Part shown: piece after piece, positions 1 through 13,600 of the stretch | How the letters are laid out: each line of letters begins with the position of its first letter | Position numbering within the stretch: the first letter of the stretch is position 1 | Assembly (NCBI RefSeq): GCF_910592395.1 | Contig: NC_088322.1 | Coordinates: 7,189,431-7,253,430 of the forward strand | Length of the DNA stretch: 64,000 nucleotides | From: Lineus longissimus | Taxonomy: Eukaryota; Nemertea; Pilidiophora; Heteronemertea; Lineidae | Direction of reading: 5' to 3' | Translations under genes and position numbers: made by a program | The notes under the pieces: model-generated | Databases searched by the model: none | Told to the model about the DNA's origin: nothing | Seen by the model: only the letters and a program-made list of their open reading frames with translations

Positions 1-54
1 CACTAGGCTATGATGCTCCTCATATGATCACAAATTCCTATTTTTTTATTTCAG

Positions 55-1605
55 ATTCCTGGAGGACAAAAAATCCAGACGAATATTGTTCAAGGTGCCG
101 TCTGCTCTAAACATGTCGCCCACAAAAAGATGCAGCAAAACATCACGTCGCCACGAATACTTCTTCTTAAAGCTGCCATCGAGTATCAGAGAATTGAGAA
201 TAAATTCTCATCATTGGAGCCACAGATTCTACAGGTAAAGAAAAAAGGGTTTGAAACCCTTTCCCTGCGGCTGATTGGCCCTACACGGTTTCTGAGACGA
301 AAGCATCAAATGTTCAAAACTTGACTTCTTTTGTTGAAAATAACCCCGTTAAAGGCCTCCGCCGTTGGTTAAAAATTGTGTATTGTAATTGAATTTCAAA
401 ATGTCTAATTGCGGAAATACGTACTAAATGTAAATTTGAACATTGCCGTTGTGTAGACGATATACAAATACTATGAATACCATGTTTAAATAAATTTCAA
501 TATTGCCGTTGTGTAGGCTGATATACAAATACTATGAATACCAAGTTTAAACAAATTTCAACATTGCCGTTGTGTAGGCTGATATACAAATACCATGAAT
601 ACCATGTTTAAACAAATTTCAACATTGCCGTTGTGTAGGCTGATATACAAATACTATGAATACCTAGTTTAAACAAATTTGTATTCACAATAACTGTACT
701 ACGGCATTGTGTATTAGTGGATTTCTGGATCACAAGTAATTACGAACGGCGTACCCCTTTAAGTCTTTGTTTTGCACTTCAAAAAGCCAAATGCTGCAGT
801 TAAGCGTGCATCTGTGATGTTTTTCGGGATTTTTCTCTCCATTTTTCCCGAATTTTTGAAGGTCACTGATCTCATCTGTTCAGCCACAAGGCCAATAACC
901 ACTTTGAGCCTACATATAGAATCACATCTCTGAGTTTCAACATTTTCTCTGGGATAGGACCCATGCATATGTTTGCTGCCTAATTTTAATTTTCTTTCGT
1001 CATTCAGGAGAAGGAATTCTTAAGGAATTGCATTGCAAAGATTGCCTCACTGCGGCCAGATATCTTAATGGTGGAGAGGACAGTATCCAGGATCGCTCAG
1101 GATTTCATTCTCGAGTCTGGAATCACATTGGTGCTAAATGTCAAGCCGGTAGGTTGATTTAAAGGCATACGCCAATCGTGTATATTTTTTGGTCAGGAAA
1201 ATAGAAATTTGTTTACACAATGCCATAGTGCAGTTATCCTGCAAGCATCTTTGCCGAAAGGTGTTATGTATAGTACATCTGCAGGTAAAGCCAGATGAGT
1301 ATTTTCTCTAACATACTGCTACTATAAGCTATATTTGCCCTGATAATATTGCCGCCAATGTCTAATGGCTCTTACTCTTGCAGTCTGTGATGGAGCGAGT
1401 GGCCAGGTTCACCCAGGCCGAGGTGGTCCACTCGATCGATGGTCTCGTCAGCAAGCCCCGGCTTGGCCTCTGCCATAACTTTAGGATCAACTCCTTTGAG
1501 CTTCCTAATGGTATGACGAAGACGTTGATGTATTTTGATGGGTGTGCAACACACCTTGGATGCACCGTCACACTCCGGGGCGGATCATCTGCCGAACTCA
1601 AGCGA
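55..1605 (+). CDS. PIKFYVE: PIKfyve exons 1-3 of window: chaperonin-like (CCT/TCP-1) domain
   Basis: The three exons (55-234, 1008-1148, 1384-1605) are all phase 0 and encode residues 1-181 of the visible protein. The sequence reads as the GroEL/TCP-1-like fold characteristic of PIKfyve and yeast Fab1. It includes the stretches VCSKHVAHKKM, MVERTVSRIAQDFI, VVHSIDGLVSKPRLG and GCTVTLRGGSSAELKRV. In the family this domain binds the ArPIKfyve/VAC14-Sac3/FIG4 scaffold that controls kinase activity. The reading frame is open at the left edge, so the domain begins in the preceding exon. Donors are consensus (GTAAAG, GTAGGT, GTATGT). Confidence 0.95.
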
Positions 1606-4600
1606 GTATGTGATTCTTTTTTTCTTCCCTAAAACACGTCTTCATCCGTGGCAAATATCATATAATTGATGGGGGTTACATTTCAGTCAAAAACAGCGTT
1701 ATTGTCACTGAGATTTCAGGCCTTGAAAAAACTATGGGAATGAATATGTCTAAGAATGTTTATGTTATCTTATGTTATATTGAGTCAGGGGAGTCAGTCC
1801 TCATTGGGTAGAAGTTTCAGTTAGATTTTTCACAAATATGGCTGGGATAGGGATTACATACCAAATACTGGCGACATGTTTAGAGAAATTGATAGGGTTA
1901 ATAATAGACATAGACAAAACAGGACTATGCGAGAGAAGGGACATTTTGGTGTTTTAAGCTGTCAGTGAGCCTGGTCCTTCAATTTTGGCGTTGCAGAAGC
2001 AATAAATATTTGTAAAATAAAAGTCTTTTTTTCTTGTCTTTCTTGCAGGTAAAAAAGATCCTCCAGTTCGTGATCTACATTGCCTACCATTTCAAACTGG
2101 AGACGTCGTTCGTAATGGACGCATCGGGTATGCCGCCAGCCCATCCCAGCGAGGCCAGCCTCAACATGGAGTGCTTTGAAAACTCCTCTGAAGACTCTCT
2201 TTCCAGCCCTGAGAAACCGGTGATCGAGACGTTTGAGACGTATAATGATCGACTCAAGCAGGGATCGTTCATTGCCAAACTTGTTAATAAACCAACGACG
2301 TTGAGGGACTCCTCACGTGAAACTGCCAAGTTGGCACCTCAGGCAGAGAATTCTGGTGCTGATGACATTCATGAAAATGCCGTTGTCAAGGAGATTACCA
2401 TGGAAAATGATGTTGATAAGCAACCAGAAATTGTTGCTAAGCAACCAGAAGTTGTTGCCAAGCAACCAGACAGTGTTGCTGAGAATGAGATTGGAAAAGT
2501 AGGCCCAGGTTTTATGAAAGCAGGAAATGGACAATCAGAAAAAGTCAGTAGTAATACGAATGGAAATCGTCTTTCAGTCATTGATGAAAAGCCAGATTCA
2601 GCACATTCTGAGAAAAAGGATTCCTCGTTGAAACAAATCGGCCAGGTGACTGATTTCTCCGACCCCCTACACCACTACCAACAAAACCAAGACGAATCTG
2701 TGTTCAAAACAAGTGAAAATTCCCTGAAAGAGGAGGTCAAAAATGACTGCTTTAAATTCAAAAAGGCTTTAGACGACGCCATCCTAAGTGGCTCCCCCTA
2801 TTTGAGGTATTCTGTGCCGTATTTATTGACGGAAGCCGGCTGTAAGTGTATTTTGCGCAGTTTCTTCCCGCGTGAGATTTACTGGTCTGCGACAGTTAAT
2901 GGAGAAAGGATGAGGAGTAAGAATTTTGATTTAGAACCGGAGGAAAAGAATAATAACACGAGGACGCGGATATCCATTGAGTGGGTTAACCCCCATCCAT
3001 TCGTTCAGTGCACTCTGACGGGGCCGATATTTGACAGTAAGAACCAGGTGAGTCTGCTTCCTGCTTGTTAGGAGCTGTTATGTTTCCGAGTCTGGGGAGT
3101 GAGCACAAATTGAGAATTCCCAAACTGGTGCGTAAATATTGGATCAAGCACACGCTCAAAAACAGAACACAAAACTACCCATAAATGAATACGAAAGCCC
3201 CAAATGTCAATCTTCTTTCACACTCACGTGAGGAAAGAATCCAAGAATGCACCGAAAGATGCTTCACAAAGACACACGATCTTTACCGCTCAATACACAT
3301 CTGCAAAGAGATTGCAGAAAATAGCCAGTGTAAATGCATTCAAAATGTTAAAGGGGTATGCTGTTTGTAATTACTTGTGGTCCAGTTTACTAGAAATCCA
3401 CCAAACACAATGCCGTAGTGCAGTTATTGTGAATACGAATTTGTTTAAACTTGGTATTCATAGTATTTGTATATCAGTCTACACAACGGCAATGTTGAAA
3501 TTTGTTTAAACTTGGTATTCATGGTATTTGTATATCAGTCTACACAACGGCAATGTTTAAATTTGTTTAAACTTGGTATTCATAGTATTTGTACATCAGA
3601 CTACACAACGGCAATGTCGAAATTTGTTTAAACTTGGTATTCATAGTATTTGTACATCAGACTACACAACGGCCATAATGAAATTTGTTTAAACTCGGTA
3701 TTCATAGTATTTGTATATCAGACTACACAACGGCAATGTTGAAATTTGTTTAAACTTGGTATTCATAGTATTTGTATATCGGACTACACAACGGCAATGT
3801 TGAAATTTATAATTAGTATGTATTTCTGCAGTTGGACATTTCAAAATTCAATAAAAATAAAAAAAATTTAACGAATGGCGTAGGCCTTTAGCAGTGTACC
3901 GAAAACACCACACTTTGTTATCTATACAAGAAATGCATATTTCGTAACTCATTAACATCAAATTTCTTCAGGCACTGCTAGCTGATTTCCGTGCCAGAGG
4001 TGGTCAGATCCGATTACTGAACCGCGTGGAGATTCGTGAGAAGATGAAGAGAGGCAACCAGCAGATGAGCCTCGAGACTCCGAACGATCAGCCTGTGCCG
4101 CTGCCTGCCAATGGGGTCCGCCTCTGCTGGGAAAGAAAGGTACTGCACTTTTTCACGAAATCAAGCCAGCTGTACGTAAAAAGGTTGTGTCTTTTTAATG
4201 GGGAAATCAGAAAGAATATAAAAAGCCACTGTGTTGAGATCAGTTCCAGTCGAAGTCGAATTTGACGTCCTTTCTGCTTAATGTTGTTACGCATAATATA
4301 TCCCCCTATGTTTTTGCAGGGTTGTGCGTATCTTATATTATGGTAGCGCGCCACTGACGCGATTTAAAGGATGTCGTATGTGATTTGGACTGTACATTTG
4401 AGGGGAAAATATTTTGCACTTGCATTAGCAAACCATCTCTTGTCCGATATTTTCTTATTATGAAAAAAATTTAATATTCTGTTTATTCTAGATTGACTGT
4501 CTTGACCCCTACCAGCACCAGAGGATCGCTGTTCTATTCAGCAGTTACTCTTACATCTCAGCCAATGCCCCAAATGCCTGCATAAATCCATGGTAAGTTT

Positions 4601-7600
4601 GGCTCTGCAGACAGGCAAATTTTATTGCAGAGACTAGCAAAAAGGATCATTTTTCTGCGACTAAAATCAGTCACTTCTGCGATGATATAAAGTGTTATCA
4701 ACTGGGGTTAGGTATTTATCGGAGGCTGTAAAAATATGTCAGTATTTCACTTCAAATGGCGCTTTCTTTGTCAGGTTATGTTGGTATGTGTACTTTTAGA
4801 TTCTTTGGACTTTGAAGTTTAAGACGAAATATGTAACATTTTGTTTAAATGCTGAATTATCTGTGCAAGATCACTAAAAACTGTGCTCTTTTCTAGCGAA
4901 TTGGACTATAGGCTATTACATAGGCCTACTGTTGTATTTTTTTCAGGGTTGTGACGATGGACTTCTACGGCCGCAACGACATTACGCTCGGGAACTTCCT
5001 GGAGCGCTTCTGCTTTAGAGATTCCTACCTGTGTCCCAGCGAGGTGTGCGGCACACCCATGACCGACCACATCCGCCGATTCGTTCACGGCACGGGCTGC
5101 GTTCACATCGTACTGAAGAAACTGTCATCTGCTGCGCTGGGTTATAGCAACAATATCGTCATGTGGAACTGGTGTCGGAAATGTAAAAAGGTGAATTGTA
5201 AATTTTTAGAGCTTTTGGCCCCCCTAGGAGTGAAATGATGAACTAATATTACTGCTCTTGGCATTGGATATTCTCCTGATTAAAGTCATGATATCTTGTA
5301 ACTTCCAACTATATTTGTGGGAACTTTATATATAATCGTGTGATTTTTCACCTAATTCATCATAATGAAAGCATTTTTACTCTGCCCCCCCCCCCAAAAG
5401 TTGTCTCGCAGGACACTGGCTATTTGGATTTGTATCATTGCCTGCAAGAAGAATGGTTTCTTTGCAGGAAGCTGACCTGCGACCTTCTAAGATTTAGGAA
5501 CATCATAGCCTTAGTGTTCGTTTATGATATACATGTATATGTGGTCATTTATTCATCATTTAGATCACCCAACCAGTTCCAATGTCAAATGAAACCTGGT
5601 CGATGTCGTTCGCGAAATACCTTGAGATACGTTTCCACGGCAATGTTTACACGCGGCGAGGCGAAGCCGAGACGTGCGTGCACTCGCTGCACCACGACCA
5701 CTATCAATATTTCGGATTCAAGCAGACGGTCGCCGCCTTCAAATACAGCAACATCACGTTGAAGGAGATCGTTCTCCCGCCGCTCAAGGTCGACGTTGTC
5801 GAGGAAACAGTTTTACCGGATACTGCGTTCGATGAAGTGAGGAGGTTGAAGATCCGCGTGAATGAGATTTACAGCACGGTTATTGAGCATTTGTGCCGCC
5901 TCGACCTGCCGGATATCCCGGCTAAAATGATCGCTGATTACAAGACCCAACTACATGTAAGTTTGGCACCAACCTTTCCAAGGCTTCTAGCTACTTCTCA
6001 CCTTGCCTTGTTTATACTTATGGTCTCCGATTCAGATGATGCAACGAAGAGAATGAAATGGCCATGAATTTCGGTGAACCAAACGCCACTAGTGCCTGCC
6101 TCATTCGGGAGGACGCCCACCCTTTCCTGATCTCCTGGATCTGTGCACCTGTTCAAATACTTTAATCAAACATTTATTAGGGTATTACTACTGCCCTTTG
6201 TCATGGTGCCATTTCCTTGACCTCAAAGGAAGTAATATGCTTTTTTGCCCTCAGTTTTGGACAAAAAAGGGACTTAAACTATGGAAGTGGCTATCTTAAC
6301 TCTTTACATACGCTAGACCCGCGTGCGTCATAGCGTCAAAGTCCTGAATACACAGCGTCATTATTCTGATATAGTTTCCCGGGAGCGCGTCACTGATGCG
6401 GCCGTATTTCAGGTAGTGTTTACATAAGTGATATTATCTCCGTTGCTGTTCATAGTACAGGACTAAAATTTTGGGGAGTAACTAAGAATTAAATTCCGCA
6501 TAAACTCATGTAATTTATTTTGAATTCTAACGAAAAGTAACCGAGAACAAGGCCTGCAAACTTGGAGAGAAAAAAATTTCTACAAATCGCCGTAAACACA
6601 AAATGTTTATAATAAAAATCTAAGTCCCAGTCACTATCATCACTTCCTACCGAAACATTGATATCTGAATCTGCAAAACCTTCAAATTCTGATCCGGAGC
6701 TCGAATCAAATAAATCTATCATAAATAAACCCAGCTGGTCCCGAACAATGCGGCACGTCAATCAAAAAAAAGATTAAAGAAACGTTTAAAAATGGCCGAC
6801 GAGGTCAACTTCCTGGGGAATCCCGCCAATACATCGTTATTATTCATGCCTCATGAATACTAAATTAGAACGGAGTGACCTGAATAGAAAATAGAAGCTT
6901 ATCTCTTATTGGCCATTCAAATAGGGTCACCATGGAGCCAGCCAATAAGAAATTACGATACATTAAAGTTGGAGTAGCTTGTAGTCGGCTTGCCGGAGTT
7001 TCGCACTGTTTGAATGGAGCCGAGTAATGGCGGCTCCTGGGAGAACAGCGTAAGTTCTTTGCGCCGACCAGCGGCGGCTAGCGTATGTAAAGAGTTAAAT
7101 GATTCCATAATCTCCAAAAGGTGGTGCTGCCCCTCAATCTGATTTTGTCAAAAGTGCCTTTATCCGTAGAAGGCTGGAAAATGCATGAACACGTTTCCAT
7201 TCTCTTCTGTTCAGAGTAGTTAGAATGAATTTTACTTTGACTGATATCTACCGTAAATTTTTATCAAACTAGCCCCAGACTTTGAAGGGTTAACATTACA
7301 ATGTCCATTCTTCAGGATGAACAAAAAATAATGCGAGAGCACGTGGAGGCTTTACAGAGTAAATGTGTTGTCCCAAAGCCCCTAAAGGAGGAGCTACAAG
7401 GCGATGATGAAGCCTCATCGGAGATGGAGGAGGCGATTACAGAGGTCCATGAGAAACTATTTGCCATCGAAGACTCAATAGTCCTGCTGAAGAAAATGAT
7501 GGCAGAGGCCGTTACTTCTTGGAACTTAAAGTAAGAGAATATTTTTATCAATTTAGATAACAATACAGCATTAAACACATGTTACAGAAACCATGGGTTA

Positions 7601-10600
7601 GGGTGACTCTTGCACTGATAAATCTAACATATAAGTACAGCTCTGAAAACAGAAATGTGTTGACTTTGAGAACAATGTTAAAAAAGGTTACTTTAAGACC
7701 TTTTTTTTTAAGAAATTCATTCGTTCCATTGATGCAGAATTCAGAATTTGTCAGCAGACTGTCATGACATTTTCACGAATAGAGACCCAACCTCAAAACA
7801 AGGCAGGGTCAAGGGTGATTGTCTCGACAGTATCCCAGCGTCTTAACTCTGTCCATGTATTCAATTAATAGTTTATTTGTTTAAAAGAATTCATTCACAA
7901 AACATATTGACTCATACACAATGCCTACAAAGAAAGGACACCAACCTACACAAAACACAATCGACACCGACTTTGAATGTAATGTACTCTTTCTGATGAC
8001 CTATATGCCAGCGTACGCAGAGGTGGGTCTACTGTCGTGTGAGGCTAGGGGGTCCTGTAAATCGGAAGAGTGTATACATGTACGTCCTTCAAGTATGGTC
8101 CCTTATATCATAATGCTGTTATTTCAGAATCCAAGATCTTCTCACCTACCAAAAAAAACAGGAAAGAAGTTCAAAGTCAAGTTCGAAATTCCGCGACTCT
8201 GGGACGACGCCAGACTCGATTCATCAGCGCGATTGCGGTACGCCAGACAGCGTCGATGCCATGGTAGTTGGCGCCACACCACCGAAATTCATTATCGGGG
8301 AGAATGAAGGGCTGGATGCGGATAACGTTAGCCGGGAGACTGGGTCAATGATGGATGCTGATGCTGAGGTGTCAGAGAGGAGCAGCCTGGATGGCGATGT
8401 CCTCCAAACTCCTGCTGCAGATTGTCAAGACAGCCAAGAAGGTATATCAGGATTGTTCTGAATAACCCCAATATTATGTCTTTATATTTTTTGCAAATGT
8501 ATATTAAAGATGATGGCATATAATATACCCAATGGCCTATTAGTTGAAGACAGCCTCTTGGTGAGCTACCAGCTAGTTGGTTTACTGCCAGCTCCCTGCT
8601 TGCCAGGCACCTGGCATTACTGATAAGAGTTTGGGAGGAAAGAGTCTCTCATTTGCAAACCTCACTTAATAATTATGTAACCATGCCTCGACTCAACAAA
8701 TTTTGTCATTGCAGATGTTGATTTGCCTTTGTTTTTGTACTTTCAGGTGTTGATTTCCCTAATTTTGTCATTGCAGATGTTGATTTGCCTTTGTTTTTGT
8801 ACTTTCAGGTGTTAATTTCCCTAATTTTGTCATTGCAGGTGTTGATTTGCCTTTGTTTTTGTACTTTCAGGTGTTGATTTCCCTAATTTTGTCATTGCAG
8901 GTGTTGATTTGCCTTTGTTTTTGTACTTTCAGGTGTTAATTTCCCTAATGTTGTCATTGCAGGTGTTGATTGGCCTTTGTTTTTGTACTTTCAGGTGTTA
9001 ATTTCCCTAATTTTGTCATTGCAGATGTTGATTCGTCTTGTTCATATAACAAGAGTAAGATGGAGAAGGAAATAGAAGAAGCGATGATGGAAAATACCTC
9101 CCACGCGCTAACAGGTACGGCTCAAGCTTGTCACATCTTGCCCCTCCAGTGCAAAACATAAGCAAGACTCTGGTACTAATGCCCGGTGGCCGTGCCTACT
9201 TTGTCTAAAGCCCTTCGTGTTCAGCAAGGCTACTTCTGCTCTGTTGGCCTCAAAGTGGGTGAGCCACAAATTGTTATATCAATCTGCCCAACTTGTTTAA
9301 GAAATCTCGTGTTTTGCCTTTGTTCATACTGTACCGCTTACAGTTGACATACCTTTTGCTTTGCGCATATTGTGTGCAGGCTTTGTTACTGTCTTGCATT
9401 TTTATCATGTTCACAAAGCGGGACAACAGTATTTGTTCTTGCAGAAATCTGTTTGATCACACAACTGATAACAGTCTATATACAGTAGAACCTCTCTATA
9501 AGGGACACCCTCGGGACTGTCGAATGCTGTCCTTAATAGAGAGGCCTCCTGATTAGAGAGGTCGAATTGAATGGAAACGACCAATTTGGGACCAAAAGTA
9601 GTGTCCTTAATAGAGAGGGTGTCTGTAATAGACAGGTGTCCTAAGGGAGGTTCTATTGTACTAGTTTTTTCTCCTTACCAGTTCGTGATATAAAAAACAA
9701 TTTTTTTCCATAGTGCCTGGTTCGCACGATAGTTCCACTTCAAAAGAGGAGAGTTACACCTACATGGGTGTGAGCCCTGGTATGAATGCAGGTATTTGGT
9801 CTCACACGGGATCCTCCGAGGGGTACCTACTCCCCCCGATCAAGCTACGGGCGTTCACTGATTCAAGTAATGATTATGTATTAGGTGCGTCATCTTGTAC
9901 CTTATGTAGGCACTAGGTGGAAGCACACTGTAATTGTGACAGCCTTTGGTCCTTGGAACTTGGGCAGTTTCGACGGAGAGCACTTTTGAAGATGTGACTA
10001 CACATCGCAAATGTAGGGGTCTTTCCAAGGAATGTCCAGTACGTTTCGGCAGTTTTTCTCTTTCGGGCGCAGTGCGTGTTGCAGTCCAGCAAATACGTGG
10101 AAAAGGCACGCCATGACAACACGCTCTTCTAAAAGAAATTGTCGACATATTTTGGGGGATTTAAACATTTCTTAGGACCAACGGCCATCATGATGATCAG
10201 CATATCTTGGGACTCTGTATTGTCTCGAACGCTTTAGCTCTTGCACCAGCTTTAGAATCCCATAGGTATCCTAAGCCAGACCTATGTACATAACGAACTT
10301 GGCTGCTTAAATAATCTTCCCGGCTGACTCCCACACCTGGCCTTTTTCTTTAACCCTTTCAGGACTGAATATTTTTTTCCGAAACCTCCGCTCTGGACTG
10401 GATATTTTTCAAGTTTTTTCGTCCAAAATCGAAAGTTTTTGGAAGCAATATATCGGCTTTGCAGGAATCGCTATAAAGTTGGCATGAATAGAAAAGGTAT
10501 TCCCCAGGATGTTGGGAATCTCCTCCAAGCAGTTAAAAAAATGCGGATTGGCATTAGAAATGACTGGAAAACCGATGTAGTGAAAAGATCATCGATCTCG

Positions 10601-13600
10601 CATTTCTGTGAGACTCGTCCAGAACGGAGGTAAAGCGGTGCTTGCAATTTTGCGAGACTCGTCCTGAAAGGGTTAAGTTCTTTTTACATGGATACATGGA
10701 TTTTCTCCAGGTTTTCTTTTAGTCTCCCCCCCCCCCCACCTTCCTTTTAGTGGGTCTGAATCAGATTAATATTTTTTTTGAGAATGACATTGATACTGAC
10801 ATGCGGAATGTGGATAAGCTTCATGATACAGGCAAGATGCCTGTGATTGAGTCATGGTCAAAAGTTATGTAAGATATGTATCGCAGATTGCATCTCTGGT
10901 AGCATTCACTTGAAGTGAACTCTTTTGTACTATTTGTCATGGTGCTTGCTGAGAATGGCCTCACTTTCAGTTTTGCCCTGGGAGTAATGGGTGAAATTGG
11001 CGTCATGAAGATACGAGTGTTCATTGCTTGGTTTTGGCCTTAATACTCACAAGGTTATATATTTGACCTGTTAGCTTTAAAGGCCTACGCCTTTCGTTAA
11101 AAATTTGAAATTTGTAATTGAATTTGAAGATTTTCATTTGCCTAAATGTGTACTCATTAAGAATTTCAGCGCTGCCATCTGTAGACAGGTATTCACGTAC
11201 AAATACAAAAGTACCAAGTTTTAGCAAATCCGTATGCATAACAATTTACCACACGACGGCATTGTGTACATGCATAACTGACTACATTTCGATTTTCCTG
11301 GATCACCAGATACTTCAAACAGCATACCCCTTTATGAAGTTGACACAGTAGCCACAGTTCAACCTATCCAGAATCCCCGGGTTTTTCGACACCCATGTCT
11401 TCGCCGTGTGTAAGAAAAACCCGGCAAGCACTTCCACCTATAAAATCAGGATGATATATTATTAGTCGATCCGGTGACAGGTGCCGCTGCAGTTAGTACC
11501 TCTCCTGTGTTTTGTCAATGTTGGAGGTTGGAAAGTGTGTACCACGCATGCGTGGTAGGGACAGCAATTACAGAAATCGAACGCGCCATCTGTCGCCGTG
11601 CTAAGGAACTACAGAATCCCGTGCTTCTTGCGCTTCCACCTATTAGAAAACCCCGAGTCAAACCCGTGTTTAAATTAGTCCCATCGAGCTCGATGGGGCT
11701 GATAGACACGGGTCTATTTAAGCATGGCAATTCAAAGCTTGAAACGCAAAAAACATGGGGCTTTACGTGGAAGCACAACTAGTGTTTTGATGGGGAGCTG
11801 TCCTTGTTTTGATTAAAGAAATGTGGTATGCTGCAGTGCATTAGAATTTTCTGGCTGCTCTCTGCTCATAGTCATTGCATGGCATATGAAAAGTTGTCTG
11901 ATAAACCGAGGAATGTTGCTTATTGCTTGAATTTGAATTTGTATGACTGATATGAGGGGTTGCTATACATTGACAGTACAAATATATTCTCTTAAAAACA
12001 AAGCATACACACACAGTGTTCTTAAGTGCAATGAGCTTGAGCATGTTGATTGTGAAATTTTCCTGTTAGAATTATTGAAATTTGAGTGTACATCCATGAC
12101 TCTGGTGTTGAGTTGTAGAATAGCTTCAAACTTATGTAGTCCTAGTGCAGCGGGCCACAATTAAACAATGTTAGCATAGTGAGGCTGCATTGCCACATTA
12201 CGTTTGAGCCCTGGGTTAGAAGAATCTGGAATAAGTTTCTTCTGTGGGGCACGGACTTACTTGTAAAATTCCCGGCAAAATCAGAATAGAGGCCAGGGAA
12301 GAAGTAGTAAGTGATTGATGTCTAGAAGAGTGTGCAGTATTTTTGAGTGAACATTTATTGGCCAATTGAATCATTCCATGGCTCTTTATCGAGCCCCCTT
12401 TGACATTTACAGTTTGCAGTATTTTATTGGCTAATTGAATCACTCCATGACTCTTTATCGAGCCCCCTTCGACATTTACAGTTTGCAGTATTTTATTGGC
12501 TAATTGAATCACTCCATGACTCTTTATCGAGCCCCTTTGACATTTACAGTTTGCAGTATTTTATTGGCTAATTGAATCACTCCATGACTCTTTATCGAGC
12601 CCCCTTCGACATTTACAGTTTGCAGTATTTTATTGGCTAATTGAATCACTCCATGACTCTTTATCGAGCCCCATTTGACATTTACAGTTTGCAGTATTTT
12701 ATTGGCTAATTGAATCACTCCATGACTCTTTATCGAGTCCCCTTTGACATTTACAGTTCGCCCTCGCGATGACCCGCTCGAGACATCAGGTGACCATTTG
12801 GATGGAAACGCTTCCTCCAGCCTTGCCTCCGACTCCAAGGAGTTTTCCAGCATTTCCGATAGCCAGGATCAATTAAACCCGAGGAGGAGTCAGTCTGTAC
12901 TGATTCTGGAAAGGCATAAGCCAATGCTCAGGCAACCAGCTACATGTAAGTTAGTGACATGAGACGGGCAAGACCCTAAGCGGACAAGAAGCTGTAGCTG
13001 CTATTGACTACCTGTGAACTGCCAGATTTTTTTCACCTATTTATTTTTGCAATTCGCTATTCTGAAATAAAATAAAATTTTCACTAGTTTTAGGTGATTG
13101 TTTTAAATTTCTTTCAAGTTTCAGTTTTTCCGATTAAAGAATTATTTTTCACAATTTCTAAAAAAAATAAAGTAAAAATCGCGAATCTAGGTTATTTTGT
13201 TTGGTGATGTTAAAGATGTTGTTGGAAAACATCTTCATGTTAAAACCTGCTGAGCAGATTCATGTTCCAAAATATGTTTTTCTTGAATCACGTGAACCCA
13301 AGCATGGTCACAACATGAGGTCGAGTGCAAGAGTGATGTGCTCTTTGTTTAGCTTTTTCTTGTACAAGATGGTCTCATATTGAAAGTTTCTGTGAAGCAG
13401 TTCAAGAGCCTGGTCAACTGAAAAGTCCCTCGTAAACCGTATCATTATAACGACCTATCTTCAGAAGGCCTCGTTATCATGCATATCTGAGGCACTGTTA
13501 CCAGTACCGCCCTCTATCTCCAGATGCCCAAGGCCTCGATGAGAAAACCGAGAAGAAGTCTGTGAAGAAAATGTTGACTGATCTACTGACAGGCTCCATC

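Noticed and set aside
8724-9024. CRISPR-like array because of the regular 62-bp spacing
   Set aside because: The whole unit repeats without variable spacers, the DNA is eukaryotic and intronic, and the array ends at an exon acceptor.
11474-11782. 102-codon + strand ORF in a PIKFYVE intron as an extra exon
   Set aside because: It crosses two perfect palindromes and a foldback, has no family resemblance, and the flanking exons join in phase without it.
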